A stretch of DNA of 35,977 nucleotides, taken from the NCBI GenBank assembly GCA_001873635.1, contig MNZK01000019.1:1-35977 (forward strand). The letters are read 5' to 3'. This DNA comes from Porphyromonadaceae bacterium CG2_30_38_12. GTDB lineage: Bacteria; Bacteroidota; Bacteroidia; Bacteroidales; Paludibacteraceae. The notes beneath the pieces were generated by a model that saw only the letters and a program-made list of their open reading frames with translations, made no database searches and had not been told where the DNA came from. Positions 7,193-15,078 of the stretch are shown in pieces; position 1 is the first letter of the stretch, and each line of letters starts with the position of its first letter. A program made the translations under genes and the position numbers.

Positions 7193-8109
7193 TTAAAATA
7201 GTTACTTTGACAAAAAAGGGCTCAGAAACTGATTTTGAAAAGGAATACATTTATGACTTTCTGTTTTCAAAACTTACCGAAATACAAAACCATGACCACA
7301 GGTTAATTATTTATGCCACGAATAATAATGGTATTGTACCTGCGGTGAATGTTTACCCTACGGATGTTTTTCTTCATCTTTCCAACGAAAATTTAAAATA
7401 CGACTATTATTTTTTAAATAAATCAAATACTGTTCTACGTTCTTATTTCAATCCTTTGATTAAGCATCAAAAATGCTTTTCAATTCCTTTGGGCTATCAA
7501 AGCGGCTTTAGAAATATTGAAAATTTAAAAGGAGAGAATAACAGATATATGTGGTCGTTTATTGGTCAGATGAAATCATTCAGAAAACCGATGTATGATG
7601 CATTTCAGAAATACGAACCAAATTATGCAAGCTTTTCGCAAAAATGGAATTCCCAGTCGCTTAGCTTTGATGAGGTGAAACAAATATATTTAGATACTGC
7701 CTTTGCGCCATGTCCTTTCGGGTCGGTGCATGCCGATACTATTAGGGTTATGGAAGTATTGGAGTGGGGATGTATTCCTGTAGTCGTTAATTTTTTAGGC
7801 AACGACTACTACAAATATATTTATGGTGACCATCCCTTCGTTGTAGGGAGAAATTGGGATGATGCAGCGCAAAAAGTGGCTGAAATTTTCGAAAACAAAA
7901 TGTTGTTAAAGAAAAAACAAACCGAAACTGCTTCCTGGTACGAAAAATTCAAAGATAACTTGACTGATGATGTAGTATCGATTGTTTCCGGTCGGTTCAA
8001 CAATTTAAAATCTTCGCAATTTGAATATCAAAATGCCGGACGCAAGGATATAATTATGAAATTAAGGTATTATTATCATTTTCATATAAAAACCAAAACA
8101 ATATATTGA
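7189..8109 (+). CDS. Exostosin-like (GT47-related) glycosyltransferase
   Basis: A 306-residue protein with the exostosin-family C-terminal signature FAPCPFGSVHADTIRVMEVLEWGCIPVVV (about residues 176-204). Exostosin-family signatures share an R..E.l..GCIPV core, which in this family belongs to the donor-binding half of a GT-B fold. No signal peptide or anchor is visible, so it should be cytoplasmic, unlike the eukaryotic Golgi enzymes. It overlaps its upstream neighbour by four bases, and its stop (TGA 8107-8109) overlaps the next start by one base. The likely job is adding one residue to the same glycan as its neighbours. Confidence 0.8.
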   Translation: MIKIVTLTKKGSETDFEKEYIYDFLFSKLTEIQNHDHRLIIYATNNNGIVPAVNVYPTDVFLHLSNENLKYDYYFLNKSNTVLRSYFNPLIKHQKCFSIPLGYQSGFRNIENLKGENNRYMWSFIGQMKSFRKPMYDAFQKYEPNYASFSQKWNSQSLSFDEVKQIYLDTAFAPCPFGSVHADTIRVMEVLEWGCIPVVVNFLGNDYYKYIYGDHPFVVGRNWDDAAQKVAEIFENKMLLKKKQTETASWYEKFKDNLTDDVVSIVSGRFNNLKSSQFEYQNAGRKDIIMKLRYYYHFHIKTKTIY

Positions 8110-9074
8110 TGGCAGCTATTTCAGTTATAATTCCGATATATAATGTAGAAGCATACATTTCAAAATGTCTCGATTCAGTTTTAAAACAACCATTTACAGA
8201 TTTTGAACTGATATGCGTAAATGATGCCTCACCTGATAATTCGAGAGATATTGTACTGGAATATCAGAAAAAGCATTCGAACATCAAACTTATCGACAGA
8301 GAAAACGGCGGATTGAGTGCAGCCCGAAATACAGGTATCAAAAACGCGATAGGCAAATATCTTTTGTTTTTGGATAGCGATGATTATCTTTCGGAGAACA
8401 TTCTTGGTGCTATGTATCAGCAAATGGAAACCGAACATTTAGACTTGCTTTTAGGAAATATTCAGTGGGTGTACGAGGATGGTAAAGTGGTACAGGAAAA
8501 ACAGATTACGGATATAATAAGTACAGTGCAAGAAGGTGAAAATTGTTTTTATACACTTATCGAAACCGATTATTATGTACCTATGGCATATAATGCAATA
8601 TGTAGGAGAGATTTTATTGTGAAAAATAATTTATTTTTCGAAGAGGGTTATGTTTACGAAGACGAAATGTGGACTCCCGAAGCTTTGATTAAAGCTGAAA
8701 GAGTGAATGGTTTTACAACTTATCACTACAATTATTTTCAACGTGCTAATACAATTACAAATTCAGAATTAAGCGATTATAAATTGAGATGCATGTTGCA
8801 AGCTGCCAATCATATCATCGAATTATCTGAAAAAGACAATGGTATTTCAATCAGAACCAAGGCAAACTTATGGTTAAGAGCTTATATAATTTGGGGATTA
8901 TACAACAAAAACAAAGGGAACGTAAAAAATAACCTGAAAACCAAAAACTTTTCAATTAAAAGTTTGCTGCTGGCTAAATTGCCTCAAATGCAATTTGAAA
9001 AATGTTTGCAAAACTGTATAAGTTCAAAGTATGCTCGCAGGTTTTACCGAATAGTCTATAAAATGTGGTTTTGA
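8109..9074 (+). CDS. GT2 family glycosyltransferase
   Basis: A 321-residue enzyme with the N-terminal signature ISVIIPIYNVEAYISKCLDS, the acid motif VNDASPDNS, the GGLSAARNTGI loop and a textbook metal-binding LFLDSDDYLS. This is the EpsH/WcaA-like GT2 arrangement common in exopolysaccharide loci. I choose the ATG at 8109, in the TGATG overlap with the preceding stop; the frame also contains a TTG one codon earlier. It closes the first tightly packed run of glycosyltransferases, after which a 275-bp gap with repeats precedes ATPase 2. Confidence 0.92.
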   Translation: MAAISVIIPIYNVEAYISKCLDSVLKQPFTDFELICVNDASPDNSRDIVLEYQKKHSNIKLIDRENGGLSAARNTGIKNAIGKYLLFLDSDDYLSENILGAMYQQMETEHLDLLLGNIQWVYEDGKVVQEKQITDIISTVQEGENCFYTLIETDYYVPMAYNAICRRDFIVKNNLFFEEGYVYEDEMWTPEALIKAERVNGFTTYHYNYFQRANTITNSELSDYKLRCMLQAANHIIELSEKDNGISIRTKANLWLRAYIIWGLYNKNKGNVKNNLKTKNFSIKSLLLAKLPQMQFEKCLQNCISSKYARRFYRIVYKMWF

Positions 9075-9168
9075 TATGGCTTTTTTAAACCTTAGTAGAA
9101 AGTGATAGTAGAGATAAAACTATAACCAGCGAAAAGCTATGAACTATGTGTCTATTGTGGTTCAATAT

Positions 9169-9257
9169 TCTGCACAACAAAAACCCTTAAATCTGCACAA
9201 TGAAATTTCATTACAATTGCCAAAATCGGAAGTAAAAATGTGCCAAAGTCGGAAGTA
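9169..9257 (+). repeat. Direct-repeat array upstream of DUF4143 ATPase 2 (about 23-bp phasing)
   Basis: TCTGCACAA occurs at 9169 and 9192, 23 bp apart. TGCCAAArTCGGAAGTA occurs at 9218 and 9241, also 23 bp apart. Aligned on TGC, the four units start at 9171, 9194, 9218 and 9241, so the whole region is phased at 23-24 bp. The second pair is the stronger (16 of 17 bases). The array lies about 60 bp upstream of the probable -7 element. The rest of the gap 9075-9349 shows nothing recognisable. Confidence 0.7.
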
Positions 9258-9314
9258 GTTATTAAACTTCAGAATATTTTCAGTCTAAAAATAGCAATTA
9301 TTGGAAATAATGTG

Positions 9315-9322
9315 TAAATTTG
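9315..9322 (+). promoter_or_regulatory. Probable -7 promoter element of DUF4143 ATPase 2
   Basis: TAAATTTG fits TAnnTTTG and lies 27 bp before the ATG at 9350. No clear -33 element is present, as would suit an activator- or repressor-controlled promoter. Confidence 0.45.
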
Positions 9323-9349
9323 CAATTGCATTTCAAAATTACACAAAAC

Positions 9350-10525
9350 ATGGACAATCATTTCATTAAAAGAAAATTAGCAGATGTAATACTTGATGCT
9401 TCTAAATACTTTTCTGTAATAACCATTACCGGGCCACGTCAATCAGGTAAAACAACATTAATTCGTCATTTATTTGATCAACTACCCTATTATTCGCTTG
9501 AAAGTTTTGACATACGGAGTTTTGCATTGAACGACCCTGTCGGATTTTTAAGTCAACATGCACAAGGCATGATTTTGGACGAAGTGCATAATGCGCCGGT
9601 TCTTCTATCGTACATACAACAATTGGTAGATAATAATCCTGAGAAAAGGTTTATATTATCCGGCAGTTCGCAATTCTCGATGTTGAAAAACGTAACCCAA
9701 TCACTTGCCGGTAGAACAGCCGTGTTTGAGTTAATGCCATTGTCGTACGCTGAAATCAGGCAAAATGCAACATCAAAATCGCTCGACGATATATTATTTG
9801 ATGGATTTTATCCTGCCATATACGCCGAAAAAAACAAAGCTGAATATTTATATCCGGCATATATCAAAACATACTTAGAAAAAGATGTTCGCGATATTTT
9901 GCAAATAAAGGACATGTTGCAATTTCAAACTTTTTTGAGACTTTGTGCAGGTCGTATCGGGTCGCTTTTTAATGCTTCGGAACTATCAAACGAAGTTGGT
10001 GTAAGCACCAACACTATTATAGCTTGGTTATCGGTATTGCAGGCATCTTATATAATCCATATCTTACCCCCATTTTTCGACAATAGTAGAAAACGGCTAA
10101 CCAAAACACCCAAAATATATTTTACAGATACCGGATTAGCCTGTAATTTATTGGGAATAGAATCGGCAGCTCAATTAGCCCGTGATAAAATGCGTGGATT
10201 TCTGTTCGAGAACTTTATTGTTTCCGAAGCACTAAAACATCGTTTCAATCAAGGAAAAGCAAGTAATGCTTATTTTTATCGGGATAGTCATCAAAACGAA
10301 GTTGATTTACTACTCAAAACGACTGAGGGTGTAAGCGCTTTCGAAATAAAATCGGCAATGACCTACAATCCACAATTTGAGAAAGCATTAAAGCAACTCA
10401 GTAATTGGATAACAGAACCTGTTGTTGAAAAAACTATTGTATATTCGGGCGAATACGAAAACTCAACTTCTGAAATAAGACTTATTCATTATTCTAATTT
10501 TTCGAATGGCATGATTGCAAAATAA
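9350..10525 (+). CDS. AAA+ ATPase with DUF4143 domain (COG1373 type), ATPase 2
   Basis: The ATG at 9350 gives 391 residues; an upstream TTG at 9320 would add a peptide that overlaps the promoter. Walker A is GPRQSGKTT (28-36) and Walker B is MILDEVH with D77 and E78. A GSSQFSML sensor-like segment follows. The C-terminal DUF4143 part contains NEVDLLL...AFEIK with D319, E332 and K334, a PD-(D/E)xK-like core. It is a paralogue of the ATPase at 2099 but clearly diverged, so it is not a recent duplicate. It interrupts the glycosyltransferase series and has its own promoter region with a repeat array, so it is probably an independently acquired, self-regulated unit. Its molecular role is unknown. 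Confidence 0.9.
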   Translation: MDNHFIKRKLADVILDASKYFSVITITGPRQSGKTTLIRHLFDQLPYYSLESFDIRSFALNDPVGFLSQHAQGMILDEVHNAPVLLSYIQQLVDNNPEKRFILSGSSQFSMLKNVTQSLAGRTAVFELMPLSYAEIRQNATSKSLDDILFDGFYPAIYAEKNKAEYLYPAYIKTYLEKDVRDILQIKDMLQFQTFLRLCAGRIGSLFNASELSNEVGVSTNTIIAWLSVLQASYIIHILPPFFDNSRKRLTKTPKIYFTDTGLACNLLGIESAAQLARDKMRGFLFENFIVSEALKHRFNQGKASNAYFYRDSHQNEVDLLLKTTEGVSAFEIKSAMTYNPQFEKALKQLSNWITEPVVEKTIVYSGEYENSTSEIRLIHYSNFSNGMIAK

Positions 10526-10572
10526 AAAATATTAAATTGTCTGCTTACTCGACTAATCGTTAATCACTAAAA

Positions 10573-11499
10573 ATGAAAGCAACTATCATAATCCCCACAT
10601 ACAATCGCTCCGATGTAATTATTCGCTCGCTCGAAACCTGGGGTGCACAAACGCTGCCTGCAACCGAATTCGAAGTAATTGTGGTGGATAATAATTCTAC
10701 CGATAATTCGGCGCAACTTATTCAAGAATTTATTGCCGATAAACCTAATTTCCGATACTTGTTGGAAACGCAAAAAGGTTCGACCAATGCCCGCCACAGT
10801 GGTGCACGAATGGCTCAAAGCGACATTCTAATTTTTTGCGACGACGACGGACTGTTTAATCCCGAATGTATTCAAGAAGTGCTGAATGTATATACAGCCA
10901 ACGAAAATGCGGCTGCGGTAGCGGGAAAAATTGAAATACAATGGGATGCACCAGCTCCCGATTGGATAGAACCTTATTTGTTTATGTTAGGCAGATTGAA
11001 TTATGGTAACGAAGTAATCTTCCGCAACGATATTTACCTAAACGGTGGTATTTTTTCGATTCGCAAATCGGTATTTAATGAACTGGGTGGTTTTAACCCC
11101 GATTTGGTAGGCGGCTATTTGGTAGGCGATGGCGATACAGGCTTAGTTATTAAGCTACATAAAGCAGGTAAACTTATTGGCTGGACACCCTTTGCCACCA
11201 TGCAACACCTGCAATTTATCGACCGACAGGGAACAGAACGCGATATGGGTCGTCGCTTTTTCAATACAGGTATAAGCAATGCTTACGGTGTTTTTCGCGA
11301 AAATAATTTTCGTTTCAACGGCAAAGTGCTGAAATATATTTTACTTGCTTTGGTGTTTGTGCTAAAAAAACAAGTAGAATTGCTTATTTTTGCAAACGAC
11401 AAACGAAAAACCCGTTTCAGCCTGATGCAACGACGTGGCGAATTGCAGTTTTTCTGGAATCTACGCAAAAAAGAGATTCGAAAGGTTGTTTTTCAGTAA
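10573..11499 (+). CDS. GT2 family glycosyltransferase
   Basis: A 308-residue GT2 enzyme with ATIIIPTYNRSDVIIRSLE, VVDNNSTDNSAQ (about 36-47) and ILIFCDDDGLFNPE, where CDDDG is the metal site. The acceptor-side region GGFNPDLVGGYLVGDGDTGLVIKLHKAG contains a G(D/E)GDTGL acid, the likely catalytic-base loop. A hydrophobic helix near 252-264 (ILLALVFVLKK) followed by basic residues suggests peripheral membrane attachment. It stands alone between ATPase 2 and ATPase 3, about 50 bp after the former. Confidence 0.9.
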   Translation: MKATIIIPTYNRSDVIIRSLETWGAQTLPATEFEVIVVDNNSTDNSAQLIQEFIADKPNFRYLLETQKGSTNARHSGARMAQSDILIFCDDDGLFNPECIQEVLNVYTANENAAAVAGKIEIQWDAPAPDWIEPYLFMLGRLNYGNEVIFRNDIYLNGGIFSIRKSVFNELGGFNPDLVGGYLVGDGDTGLVIKLHKAGKLIGWTPFATMQHLQFIDRQGTERDMGRRFFNTGISNAYGVFRENNFRFNGKVLKYILLALVFVLKKQVELLIFANDKRKTRFSLMQRRGELQFFWNLRKKEIRKVVFQ

Positions 11500-11518
11500 A
11501 TATTTTAACAAAAGTGGA

Positions 11519-11598
11519 TTTTGTCGTCTATATTCGATAAAAAACACCTATTTTTGTCGTGTATATTCGACAAAAACAGTATTTTTTTATCGAATATA
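11519..11598. repeat. Direct and inverted repeats upstream of DUF4143 ATPase 3
   Basis: TTTTGTCGTnTATATTCGA starts at 11519 and again at 11552, 33 bp apart. The second copy is itself a near-palindrome (TTTGTCG against CGACAAA). A third site, TTTTTTATCGAATATA at 11583-11598, is the exact reverse complement of 11529-11544, 16 of 16 bases. The three sites end about 40 bp before the ATG at 11640. This looks like a multi-site operator. Confidence 0.85.
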
Positions 11599-11639
11599 GT
11601 TGGTAAATAGTAAATTTACAATCAAAAACACGAACTCCT

Positions 11640-12893
11640 ATGTCGAAAGATATTTTCAAACAGCTAATTGCCGAATACCAACAAAAGGTATTATCAGTCA
11701 ACTATCAGCCTCGAAATTATGCTGTTGACAAACAATTAAATTATGTTTTTACCGGTTTGCGTCGAGTTGGGAAATCGTATCTTATGTATCAGATAATAAA
11801 CGATTTAGTGCGTGAAGGCCATAGTGCAAACGAAATACTATATTTTAATTTCGAAGATGATCGTATAGCATCGCTCAGCATATCAGATTTGGATTTGATA
11901 AAAGTGAGCTTTGAGGAAATGTACGATGTGCGTCCGATTTTCTTTTTAGATGAAATACAGGTTGTTGATAAATGGGAAAAATTTGCGCGTCGGCTTGCCG
12001 ACCAAGGCTATCGGGTATATATCACAGGTAGCAATGCCCGTATGTTAAGTAGCGAGATTGCCACAACACTTGGAGGGCGATTTATGATTCAGCAAATCTA
12101 TCCCTTTTCGTTTTCGGAATACCTGCAAATGCTTGACTTTGATATAAATGACAAAAATTTAATTTACAGCCGAAGTACAGATATTACAAAAGCTTTCGAA
12201 ACCTATTTTAGGTACGGAGGTCTACCCGAACATTTCAACGTAACCGACAAACGTGCCTGGCTAAGTAATTTGTTTCAGAAACTTTTTTTTGGCGATTTGG
12301 TTACCCGCTATCAGGTACGAAACGATTTTGCACTCAAAATGCTTATACGAAAATTGGCCGAGAGTGTAAAACAGCCCGTTTCATTTTCTCGATTATCAAA
12401 TATTGTTTCGTCGGCTGGTAAAAAAGTAAGTACAGATACCATTATTGATTATCTGAACCACATTAACGAGAACTGGATATGTTTTGAAGTAGAAAATATT
12501 AATGCAAAATTAGCAGCTAAAACTTCGAATAAGAAATACTATTTTAGTGATAATGGGTTGTTAAATCTTTTTCTTATTGACCCAAATACAGCCTTGATTG
12601 AAAACATGGTAGCCATAAAGCTCCAACAGCAGTTCGGGTCCGATTTTTATTATTATCAGAATGGTGTTGAAGTTGATTTTTATATTCCCGAAAAGCATTT
12701 AGCCATACAGATATGCTACGATTTAAAAGATGAATCGACCCGTAAACGGGAAGTAAATGCATTACTTAAAATGAAAAACCAATTCGAGGATATTGATTTA
12801 ATGATAATTACCAAAGATGACGAGAAAACCATTGAGATTAATAATACTGTAATTGAGGTTGTTCCTGTTTGGAAGTGGTTGCTGAATCATTAA
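11640..12893 (+). CDS. AAA+ ATPase with DUF4143 domain (COG1373 type), ATPase 3
   Basis: This 417-residue protein has Walker A GLRRVGKS (39-46) and Walker B IFFLDEIQ with D104 and E105, then a TGSNARML sensor-like strand. The C-terminal domain has VEVDFYIP...AIQICYD, where the usual glutamate of a D...ExK core is replaced by Gln. This is frequent in this subgroup and argues against nuclease activity for this copy. It belongs to a different branch of COG1373 from the other two (GLRRVGKS rather than GxRxxGKT). It sits between a glycosyltransferase and the deacetylase operon, with its own repeat-bearing upstream region. Function unknown. Confidence 0.9.
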   Translation: MSKDIFKQLIAEYQQKVLSVNYQPRNYAVDKQLNYVFTGLRRVGKSYLMYQIINDLVREGHSANEILYFNFEDDRIASLSISDLDLIKVSFEEMYDVRPIFFLDEIQVVDKWEKFARRLADQGYRVYITGSNARMLSSEIATTLGGRFMIQQIYPFSFSEYLQMLDFDINDKNLIYSRSTDITKAFETYFRYGGLPEHFNVTDKRAWLSNLFQKLFFGDLVTRYQVRNDFALKMLIRKLAESVKQPVSFSRLSNIVSSAGKKVSTDTIIDYLNHINENWICFEVENINAKLAAKTSNKKYYFSDNGLLNLFLIDPNTALIENMVAIKLQQQFGSDFYYYQNGVEVDFYIPEKHLAIQICYDLKDESTRKREVNALLKMKNQFEDIDLMIITKDDEKTIEINNTVIEVVPVWKWLLNH

Positions 12894-12900
12894 GGCATAA

Positions 12901-12945
12901 TTTTCCTTATTTTCTTATTTTCTTAATTTCTTAATTTCTTAATTT
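12901..12945 (+). repeat. TTCTTAAT/TTCTTATTT simple-repeat tract
   Basis: The gap between ATPase 3 and the deacetylase gene is almost entirely short tandem units of TTCTTATTT and TTCTTAAT type, with 8-9 bp period. No clear promoter is visible inside it, yet the following operon starts 15 bp further on. Length variation here could alter expression, but that is speculation. Confidence 0.6.
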
Positions 12946-12959
12946 TTTATTTACAAAAA

Positions 12960-13712
12960 ATGATACCTTTAAAACTCCGTCTTATACGCGAAAAAAACAG
13001 ACTATATACCTCCATGCTGAAACTCATTAGCATATTTCAACGTGGACCCGAAGTATATATTTTTCATGATATATTGGAGCGTAAAGAAGATGTAAAATCG
13101 GAGTTTGCCTTGTCGCATGCATCATTCGAAGCATTTTTGAAAGCGCAATTGCAAAAAGGTCGTAAACCTTTGACTTTTCATCAACTTACGCTACAAATTG
13201 AAGGAAAAGTGCCGAAAATCAAAAAGAGTTTTTGCGTTTCGTTCGACGATTGCAACACCAGTGTTTACACACGTGCTTATCCTTTTTTGAAAGCAAACGC
13301 TATTCCATTTATCCTTTTTATTACCAAAGATTTAATTGGCAAAAAGAATTTTCTTACAGCCGAACAAATAATGACGCTGGCCAAAGACCCGCTGTGCACC
13401 ATTGGTTCGCATGCAGTACATCACAAAATGTTCCGCTACTTTACACCCAACGAAGCCAAAGCGGAATACGAACAATCGCGCCGATATTTGCAGCAACTAA
13501 GTGGTCAAGCGGTTGATTGCTTTGCATTTCCGTATGGTCGATTGGTAGAAGTATCGTGCGAAAACATTAAACTATTGCAACAAACGGATTATAAATTTGC
13601 CTTTTCGGCCATCGCCGGCAACTTAAATCAGCAATGGATAAGTGGGAAGTATTATTTGCCGAGGATAAATGTAAGTGAGAAAATTACTCAAAAAATCAAT
13701 AATCTAAAATAA
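12960..13712 (+). CDS. Polysaccharide deacetylase (NodB/CE4 family)
   Basis: A 250-residue carbohydrate esterase 4 domain that would remove N-acetyl groups from a GlcNAc-containing glycan. Motif 1 is SFDDCNTS (94-101, D96 and D97; the usual TFDDG). Motif 2 is GSHAVHH (149-155) with the metal-binding histidines H151 and H155. Motif 3 is FPYGR (190-194). The N-terminus has no cleavable signal peptide, so a cytoplasmic or membrane-associated site during assembly is more likely than an outer-surface one. It opens a tightly packed operon to 17441, with one base between its stop and the gtrB-like start. Confidence 0.88.
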   Translation: MIPLKLRLIREKNRLYTSMLKLISIFQRGPEVYIFHDILERKEDVKSEFALSHASFEAFLKAQLQKGRKPLTFHQLTLQIEGKVPKIKKSFCVSFDDCNTSVYTRAYPFLKANAIPFILFITKDLIGKKNFLTAEQIMTLAKDPLCTIGSHAVHHKMFRYFTPNEAKAEYEQSRRYLQQLSGQAVDCFAFPYGRLVEVSCENIKLLQQTDYKFAFSAIAGNLNQQWISGKYYLPRINVSEKITQKINNLK

Positions 13713-13713
13713 A

Positions 13714-14655
13714 ATGGAAAATAAATTACTTTCATTGGTTTTATTATCGTATTATAGTGGCGAACGAATTACAATCGCTTATAATAAAATAAAAACATTA
13801 TTAGACAAGGAGAAAATACCCTTTGAATTGATTGTAATGGACGATGGTTCGAAAGATAATTCATACCAAATAGCTTTAGAATTGGAAAAGAATGAACCAA
13901 ACGTGAAAGCTTATCAACTAAGTAAGAATTATACGAGTCATTATTCAATTTTTGCTGGGCTATCGCTTTGCAGTGGAGCTTGTGCAATGCCTATGGTCGA
14001 TGACGAACAACAGCCTTATTCTACAATTATTGAAATGTATCGTCTTTGGGAAAAAGGCGCGAAAGTCATTATTCCTCACAGAGTTACAAGAGACGATTCG
14101 TGGACTAGTCGTTTTTTTTCCGAAACTTATTATAAAATAATGAATTCACTATCAGAAGTACAATTTCCGGTTGGTGGAGCCGATTTGTATTTTATCGATA
14201 GAGAAATAATAGATATTTTAGTTACTAAAATTCATCCTATTAAAACCTCAAGTATTACTGAAGTTTTACGTTTAGGTTTTGAACCTGTATTTCTACCATA
14301 CGATCGACCACTTGGACTAAATAAAGGTAAATCGCGTTGGAGTTTTAAAAAGAAAGTAAATTTAGCAAAAGATACTTTTTTCTCATCATCAACATTTCCA
14401 ATTCGTTTAATTCTAAATCTAGGGCTATTCTTTTCATTCTTCTCATTTCTACTTATTTGTTTTTATATTTATATTTACTTTTGGGGTGATAATGCATTTT
14501 GGAACAACACTTTACCAGGCTGGACATCGTTAGTTGTATTTATATCTTTTTTTAGCGGCTTAATACTTTTCTCATTGGGTATTTTAGCTGAATATATTTG
14601 GCGAATTTACGAAGAAGTAAAAGGAAGACCGGGGTTTATTGTAAAAAAGAAATAG
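13714..14655 (+). CDS. GtrB-like GT2 glycosyltransferase with two C-terminal membrane helices
   Basis: A 313-residue protein of the dolichyl/undecaprenyl-phosphate sugar transferase type. It has LIVMDDGSKDNS (39-50), a divergent metal site MVDDEQQP (94-101, in the place of the usual DADLQDPP) and GVADLYF/GGADLYF-like 154-160. Two hydrophobic helices lie at about 232-256 and 270-293. GtrB enzymes load a single sugar onto undecaprenyl phosphate on the cytoplasmic side for later use as a lipid-linked donor. The next two genes encode a GtrA-type protein and a polytopic membrane protein, which is the order expected of a glycan-decoration cassette. It is separated by one base from each neighbour. 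Confidence 0.88.
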   Translation: MENKLLSLVLLSYYSGERITIAYNKIKTLLDKEKIPFELIVMDDGSKDNSYQIALELEKNEPNVKAYQLSKNYTSHYSIFAGLSLCSGACAMPMVDDEQQPYSTIIEMYRLWEKGAKVIIPHRVTRDDSWTSRFFSETYYKIMNSLSEVQFPVGGADLYFIDREIIDILVTKIHPIKTSSITEVLRLGFEPVFLPYDRPLGLNKGKSRWSFKKKVNLAKDTFFSSSTFPIRLILNLGLFFSFFSFLLICFYIYIYFWGDNAFWNNTLPGWTSLVVFISFFSGLILFSLGILAEYIWRIYEEVKGRPGFIVKKK

Positions 14656-14656
14656 A

Positions 14657-15067
14657 ATGCAATCGGATTTGAAAACATTATTAGAAAACAACCTGATTTT
14701 CAAAAAACTGTTAGGCTTTTCAATAGTTGGAATTGTTGTAACACTATTTTCAATATTACTTTTATATCTATTTATTCAATTAATTGGAATGAATGTTTAT
14801 GTTGGATATGTCATTTCTTATTTTCTTTCAATACTTTTATCTTTATTACTCAACAATTTTCTAGTATTTAATAGTGGTAAAATTGAAATTAAAAAGGCTT
14901 TTAAATATTATTTGATTTATTTAATTAGCATGATAATTGGGTTAATTGCACTTTGGGTATTTGAATTAACGCTACCCGATTTAAATAAGTTTTGGCTTTC
15001 AATACTTTGTATTCCAATTACATATACATGGAATTTTTTATTTACAAATAAATTACTATCAAAATAA
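14657..15067 (+). CDS. GtrA family membrane protein
   Basis: A 136-residue protein of the GtrA family with four predicted membrane helices (about 18-40, 44-66, 80-102 and 110-130), a typical length for the family. GtrA proteins are proposed to flip undecaprenyl-phosphate-linked sugars across the inner membrane. The LSLLLNNFLVFNS segment in the middle and the final TYTWNFLFTNKLL motif (WNF.....W/F) fit the family. It lies directly between the gtrB-like gene and a large polytopic protein, which supports the assignment. Confidence 0.9.
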   Translation: MQSDLKTLLENNLIFKKLLGFSIVGIVVTLFSILLLYLFIQLIGMNVYVGYVISYFLSILLSLLLNNFLVFNSGKIEIKKAFKYYLIYLISMIIGLIALWVFELTLPDLNKFWLSILCIPITYTWNFLFTNKLLSK

Positions 15068-15078
15068 AAATTTTAAAA

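Noticed and set aside
7821-8438. Antisense ORFs within glycosyltransferase genes
   Set aside because: They are short, have no recognisable domains and lie opposite genes with clear protein motifs.
9075-9168. Remnant gene between the GT2 gene and the repeat array
   Set aside because: All frames are short and no family motif is visible.
2099-12893. The DUF4143 ATPases as transposition ATPases of an IS21- or Tn7-like element
   Set aside because: There is no DDE transposase, integrase or terminal repeat. The three genes are separate and diverged, and their C-termini are DUF4143.
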